Assembly (NCBI GenBank): GCA_038229875.1
Contig: JBBROA010000098.1
Coordinates: 1-15,309 of the forward strand
Length of the DNA stretch: 15,309 nt
Direction of reading: 5' to 3'
Origin: JALYUA01 sp038229875
GTDB taxonomy: Bacteria > Acidobacteriota > Thermoanaerobaculia > UBA5066 > Gp7-AA6
A program made the position numbers and the translations under genes. The notes below the pieces were generated by a model that ran no database searches, had not been told where the DNA came from, and worked only from the letters and a program-made list of their open reading frames with translations. Shown here in pieces: positions 12,979-15,309 of this stretch. How positions within the stretch are numbered: position 1 is the first letter of the stretch; every line of letters begins with the position of its first letter.

Positions 12979-13009
12979 GCTGAGAGCTGACAGCTGAGAG
13001 CTGATAGCT
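12979..13009 (+). repeat. Heptamer tract GCTGANA before rpsM
   Basis: The rpmJ-rpsM gap holds GCTGAGA, GCTGACA, GCTGAGA, GCTGATA and a final GCT, in exact 7-nt succession. Only position 6 of the unit varies. Positions 12979-12997 are complementary to 13412-13430 in the gap on the other side of rpsM (17 Watson-Crick and 2 G-U pairs). The tract ends right before the rpsM ribosome binding site AAGGA. Confidence 0.88.
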
Positions 13010-13021
13010 AAAGGATCCGAA

Positions 13022-13405
13022 ATGGCACGAATTGCTGGCGTCGATCTGCCCTTGAACAAGCGCGTCGAAATCGGGTTGACCTACATCTTCGGGATCGGGC
13101 GCCCGAAGGCGAACTTCATCCTCGAGAAAGCCGACGTGCGCGCGGACACGCGGATCAAAGACCTGTCGGAGGACGAAGTCGTCCGTATCCGTAAGGTGAT
13201 CACCGACGACGTGAAGGTCGAAGGCGATCTGCGGCGCGACACGTCCATGGACATCAAGCGCCTCATGGACATCGGCTGCTACCGTGGGATGCGCCATCGC
13301 CGCAATTTGCCGGTCCGGGGCCAGCGCACGCACACGAATGCCCGGACCCGGAAGGGCCCGCGCAAGGGCACCGTGGCCGGCAAGAAGAAGGCGACGAAGA
13401 AGTAA
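13022..13405 (+). CDS. rpsM: 30S ribosomal protein S13
   Basis: Encodes 127 residues. S13 lies in the 30S head, contacts P-site tRNA and forms the bridges to L5. MARIAGVDLPLNKRVEIGLTYIFGIG is the classic N-terminus, with the GIGRPKA turn at residues 24-30. Later come DLRRDTSMDIKRLMDIGCYRGMRHRRNLPVRGQRTHTNARTRKGPRK and a Lys-rich tail that reaches the P-site tRNA. The ATG at 13022 has AAGGA at 13011-13015, 6 nt away. It opens the alpha block, where S4 acts as a repressor in E. coli. Heptamer tracts in opposite orientation flank the gene on both sides. Confidence 0.98.
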   Translation: MARIAGVDLPLNKRVEIGLTYIFGIGRPKANFILEKADVRADTRIKDLSEDEVVRIRKVITDDVKVEGDLRRDTSMDIKRLMDIGCYRGMRHRRNLPVRGQRTHTNARTRKGPRKGTVAGKKKATKK

Positions 13406-13407
13406 AC

Positions 13408-13442
13408 GCTGTCGGCTGTCAGCTCTCGGCTTTCAGCTCAGA
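13408..13442 (+). repeat. Heptamer tract GCTNTCN between rpsM and rpsK
   Basis: Immediately after the rpsM stop come GCTGTCG, GCTGTCA, GCTCTCG, GCTTTCA and GCTCAGA at exact 7-nt period. The units are the reverse-complement family of the GCTGANA tract before rpsM. GCTGTCAGCTCTC at 13415-13427 is a perfect 13-bp inverted copy of 12982-12994. It can also pair, for 10 bp, with the end of the longer tract before rpsD (14022-14031). Confidence 0.85.
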
Positions 13443-13470
13443 TACACGTAGAGAACACTCGAGGACACTT

Positions 13471-13914
13471 ATGGCAGAACAGGCTCCCGTCTCCGCGACT
13501 CCCGAAAAGACCGCCCCGAAGGGCAAGGGCAAGAGGGCCCGCGCCGGAGGGAAGAAGGAAAAGAAGTCGATCCCGCACGCCGTCGCGACGGTGCAGGCTT
13601 CTTTCAACAACACGGTCATCGCGATCGCGGATCAGGAGGGCGGGATCCTCGCCTGGTCCTCGGCGGGCCGGATCGGATTCAAGGGCTCGCGCAAGGGCAC
13701 GCCGTTCGCGGCGCAGCTCGCCGCGGCCAACTGCGTCGAGGGAGCGAAAGAACATGGCGTGCGCTCGGTCGATGTCCGCGTGACGGGCCCGGGAGCGGGC
13801 CGCGAGTCGGCGATCCGCGCGCTGCAGGCGAACGGCCTCGACATCAAGTCCATCAAAGACACGACGCCGATTCCGCACAACGGCTGCAGGCCGCGCAAAC
13901 GGCGCCGCGTTTGA
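13471..13914 (+). CDS. rpsK: 30S ribosomal protein S11
   Basis: Encodes 147 residues, about 18 more than E. coli, due to a Lys/Ala/Pro-rich N-terminal extension. S11 is on the 30S platform by the E site and the exiting mRNA. The core shows ATVQASFNNTVIAIADQEGG, AWSSAGRIGFKGSRKGTPFAAQLAA, VRVTGPGAGRESAIRALQANG and the nearly invariant ending TPIPHNGCRPRKRRRV. The Asn-Gly in PHNGCRP is the pair that becomes isoaspartate in E. coli S11. The ATG at 13471 has GAGGA at 13461-13465 with 5 nt spacing. The following 198-nt gap is the longest in the window. Confidence 0.97.
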   Translation: MAEQAPVSATPEKTAPKGKGKRARAGGKKEKKSIPHAVATVQASFNNTVIAIADQEGGILAWSSAGRIGFKGSRKGTPFAAQLAAANCVEGAKEHGVRSVDVRVTGPGAGRESAIRALQANGLDIKSIKDTTPIPHNGCRPRKRRRV

Positions 13915-13952
13915 GGAAAGTCGAAGGGCGAAGGCACGAACAGGATCTGATG

Positions 13953-14031
13953 GCTGATAGCTCATAGCTGATAGCTGATAGCTGATAGCTGATAGCTGAT
14001 AGCTGATAGCTGATAGCTGATAGCTGACAGC
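13953..14031 (+). repeat. Tandem heptamer array GCTGATA, 11 units
   Basis: Eleven 7-nt units run from 13953 to 14029, followed by a final GC. Units 1 and 3 to 10 read GCTGATA, unit 2 is GCTCATA and unit 11 is GCTGACA; 13967-14022 is eight identical copies. A degenerate unit (TCTGATG) precedes the array. The length is a prime candidate for strain-level slippage variation. Read on the minus strand, the array gives a spurious repeated heptapeptide SAISYQL. The remaining gap has GTAAACC twice (14042-14048 and 14079-14085) and GATCCC/GGGATC complementary ends (14032-14037 and 14093-14098). Confidence 0.95.
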
Positions 14032-14098
14032 GATCCCGTCTGTAAACCGGCGTTGGAACCCTGGCCGGGACGAAGGACGTAAACCACATTTAGGGATC
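14032..14098. other. rpsD leader with inverted ends and GTAAACC direct repeat
   Basis: Between the GCTGATA array and rpsD, 67 nt are bounded by GATCCC and its complement GGGATC and contain GTAAACC twice, 37 nt apart. If transcribed, the ends could pair and present the rpsD ribosome binding site (GGGAGG region, 14099-14105) just after the stem. In E. coli S4 controls this operon through a leader at rpsM; whether this structure has any role in S4 control is unknown. Confidence 0.35.
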
Positions 14099-14112
14099 CG
14101 GGAGGTTCTGAC

Positions 14113-14739
14113 TTGGCTCGTCACACCGAAGCGGTTTGCCGGCTCTGCCGGCGAGAAGGCATGAAGCTGTTCCTCAAGGGGGACCGCTGTTTCAAGGACA
14201 AATGCTCGATCGAGCGGCGGAATTATCCGCCCGGAATGCACGGGCGCAGGCGCTCGAAGCTGCTCGGTTACGGGATTCAGCTTCGCGAGAAGCAGAAGGT
14301 CAAGCGGATCTACGGGCTCCTCGAAAGCCAGTTCCGGCTGACCTTCGCGCGCGCCGAGCGGCAGAAGGGCATCACCGGAGCGAACCTCTTAGCGGAGCTC
14401 GAGAGCCGCCTGGACAACGTGGTGTATTCGCTCGGGTTTGCCGCGTCGCGCCCCCAGGCGCGCCAGCTAGTGCGCCACGGGCACGTCACGATCAACGGAA
14501 AGAAAGTCACGATCCCTTCGTTCAGCGTGTCGAAGGGCCAGGTCGTGTCGATCAAGGAAAAGAGCCGGGTGAACGAGCAGATCAAGGCGTCGGTCGAGAC
14601 GGCCCGCGCCCGCGGCGTTCCGGGCTGGCTGGACCTGTCCCCGGAGACTTTCTCGGGGCGGGTGGTGGAACTGCCGAAGCGCGAAGACATCAAGCTGCCG
14701 ATTGCCGAGCAGCTGATCGTCGAGCTGTATTCCAAGTAG
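14113..14739 (+). CDS. rpsD: 30S ribosomal protein S4, zinc-binding type
   Basis: Encodes 208 residues. S4 nucleates 30S assembly on the 5' domain of 16S rRNA and, in E. coli, represses the alpha operon. The N-terminus has a complete zinc motif: Cys9, Cys12, Cys26 and Cys31, in the pattern C-x2-C-x13-C-x4-C, which many bacteria have lost. Further signatures are NYPPGMHGRRRSKLLGYGIQLREKQKVKRIYG and the S4 RNA-binding domain with RPQARQLVRHGHVTINGKK. The start is TTG at 14113, giving MARHTE, with GGGAGG ending 7 nt upstream; no ATG is available near the conserved N-terminus. rpoA follows after 21 nt. Confidence 0.97.
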   Translation: MARHTEAVCRLCRREGMKLFLKGDRCFKDKCSIERRNYPPGMHGRRRSKLLGYGIQLREKQKVKRIYGLLESQFRLTFARAERQKGITGANLLAELESRLDNVVYSLGFAASRPQARQLVRHGHVTINGKKVTIPSFSVSKGQVVSIKEKSRVNEQIKASVETARARGVPGWLDLSPETFSGRVVELPKREDIKLPIAEQLIVELYSK

Positions 14740-14760
14740 CCGCGGACGGAGGAAAGACAC

Positions 14761-15309
14761 ATGACTCTCTGGAAGGGATTTCAAAAGCCGAAGCGGCTCG
14801 AAGTGGATGGCGAGACGCTGACCGAGACGTACGGACGGTTCTACGCGCAGCCTTTCGAGCGGGGATTCGGGACGACAGTCGGAAACGCGTTACGGCGGGT
14901 GCTGCTGACGTCGATCGAAGGCGCGGCGATCACCGCGGTCAAGATCGAAGGAGTGCTCCACGAGTTTTCCTCGCTGCCGGGCGTCGTCGAAGACGTGACG
15001 GACATCATCCTGAACCTCAAACAGATCCCCATCAAAATGCACACGATGGAGGAGAAGATCCTGACGCTCGACACCGAGAAGAAGGGGAAGATCACGGCCG
15101 CGCACCTGACGGGAGATCCCTCGATCGAGATCCTCGACCCCTCGGCTCCCATCGCCACGCTTTCCGAGAACGGGAAGCTGCAGATGGAACTTCGGGTCTC
15201 GATGGGCCGCGGTTACGTTTCGGCGGACAAGAACTTCGACGAAGATCTCGGCATCGGTTTCATTCCTATCGACTCCGTCCATTCCCCGGTGCGCAAGTGC
15301 AACTACACC
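14761..15309 (+). CDS. rpoA: RNA polymerase alpha subunit, N-terminal part (truncated by window end)
   Basis: The first 183 codons of the alpha subunit, still open at the window edge. Alpha dimerises to start RNA polymerase assembly, and its C-terminal domain, not visible here, contacts promoters and activators. The N-terminal domain shows YGRFYAQPFERGFGTTVGNALRRVLLTSIEGAAITAVKIEGVLHEFSSLPGVVEDVTDIILNLK, with the NALRR motif (Arg45 region) used in assembly. Later come LRVSMGRGYV and IDSVHSPVRK. The ATG at 14761 has GGAGG at 14748-14752, 8 nt away. It is 21 nt after rpsD; rplQ would be expected next, outside the window. Confidence 0.97.
   Translation, partial: MTLWKGFQKPKRLEVDGETLTETYGRFYAQPFERGFGTTVGNALRRVLLTSIEGAAITAVKIEGVLHEFSSLPGVVEDVTDIILNLKQIPIKMHTMEEKILTLDTEKKGKITAAHLTGDPSIEILDPSAPIATLSENGKLQMELRVSMGRGYVSADKNFDEDLGIGFIPIDSVHSPVRKCNYT

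Noticed and set aside
13953..14031. Possible CRISPR array
   Set aside because: Repeats are 7 nt and directly contiguous with no spacers.
14053..14083. Possible promoter (TTGGAA followed by a TAA-containing -10) before rpsD
   Set aside because: The spacing is wrong or the -10 match too poor; not distinguishable from chance.
13853..14089. Minus-strand open frame with repeated SAISYQL heptapeptide
   Set aside because: A 7-nt repeat read in any open frame gives a 7-residue repeat; this is the GCTGATA array and not a protein gene.

Overview
The window is a single uninterrupted plus-strand stretch of the universal bacterial translation gene cluster: the 3' end of tuf, then S10, spc and alpha operon blocks running together as far as a truncated rpoA. 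I count 31 genes: 29 complete plus partial tuf and rpoA. Twenty-five encode ribosomal proteins; the others are EF-Tu, SecY, adenylate kinase, methionine aminopeptidase, IF-1 and RNA polymerase alpha. No minus-strand gene, tRNA, rRNA, IS element, phage gene or CRISPR array is supported. The longest stretch without a gene is 198 bases (rpsK-rpsD).

Layout: tuf (1-169); S10 block rpsJ-rplC-rplD-rplW-rplB-rpsS-rplV-rpsC-rplP-rpmC-rpsQ (210-5392); spc block rplN-rplX-rplE-rpsN-rpsH-rplF-rplR-rpsE-rpmD-rplO-secY-adk-map-infA-rpmJ (5499-12949); alpha block rpsM-rpsK-rpsD-rpoA (13022 to window end). Many junctions are ATGA/GTGA/TTGA or TAATG/TGATG overlaps, which suggests translational coupling. I see no terminator or convincing promoter, and only 40 nt separate tuf from rpsJ, so str and S10 are probably co-transcribed and no long E. 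coli-like S10 leader exists.

Organism: a high-GC bacterium. S14 (short form), S4 and L36 all keep complete zinc ligands, adenylate kinase is the short-lid type, and several ribosomal proteins carry Lys/Ala/Pro-rich tails, most strikingly a 76-residue N-terminal extension on L15. SecY and the gene order would fit Acidobacteriota or a similar lineage, but this is an impression and not a phylogeny.

The coding part is conventional; the unusual signal is in the gaps. Five gaps hold tandem heptanucleotide tracts: rplW-rplB (degenerate ATCGGT-like), rpsQ-rplN (GTGAGGG and CCTTACG), rplX-rplE (AACCGAT), rpmJ-rpsM and rpsM-rpsK (GCTGANA and its complement), and rpsK-rpsD (11 units of GCTGATA). The tracts on either side of rpsM are in opposite orientation and could form a 19-bp RNA helix that loops out the whole gene. 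A second motif, AGCGAGC(C/A)AA, lies 0-3 nt before the start codons of rpsJ, rplB and rplP, which have weak or no local Shine-Dalgarno sequence. At rplB a perfect orphan GAGGAGG lies about 90 nt upstream, as if repeat-derived DNA had been inserted between the ribosome binding site and the start codon.
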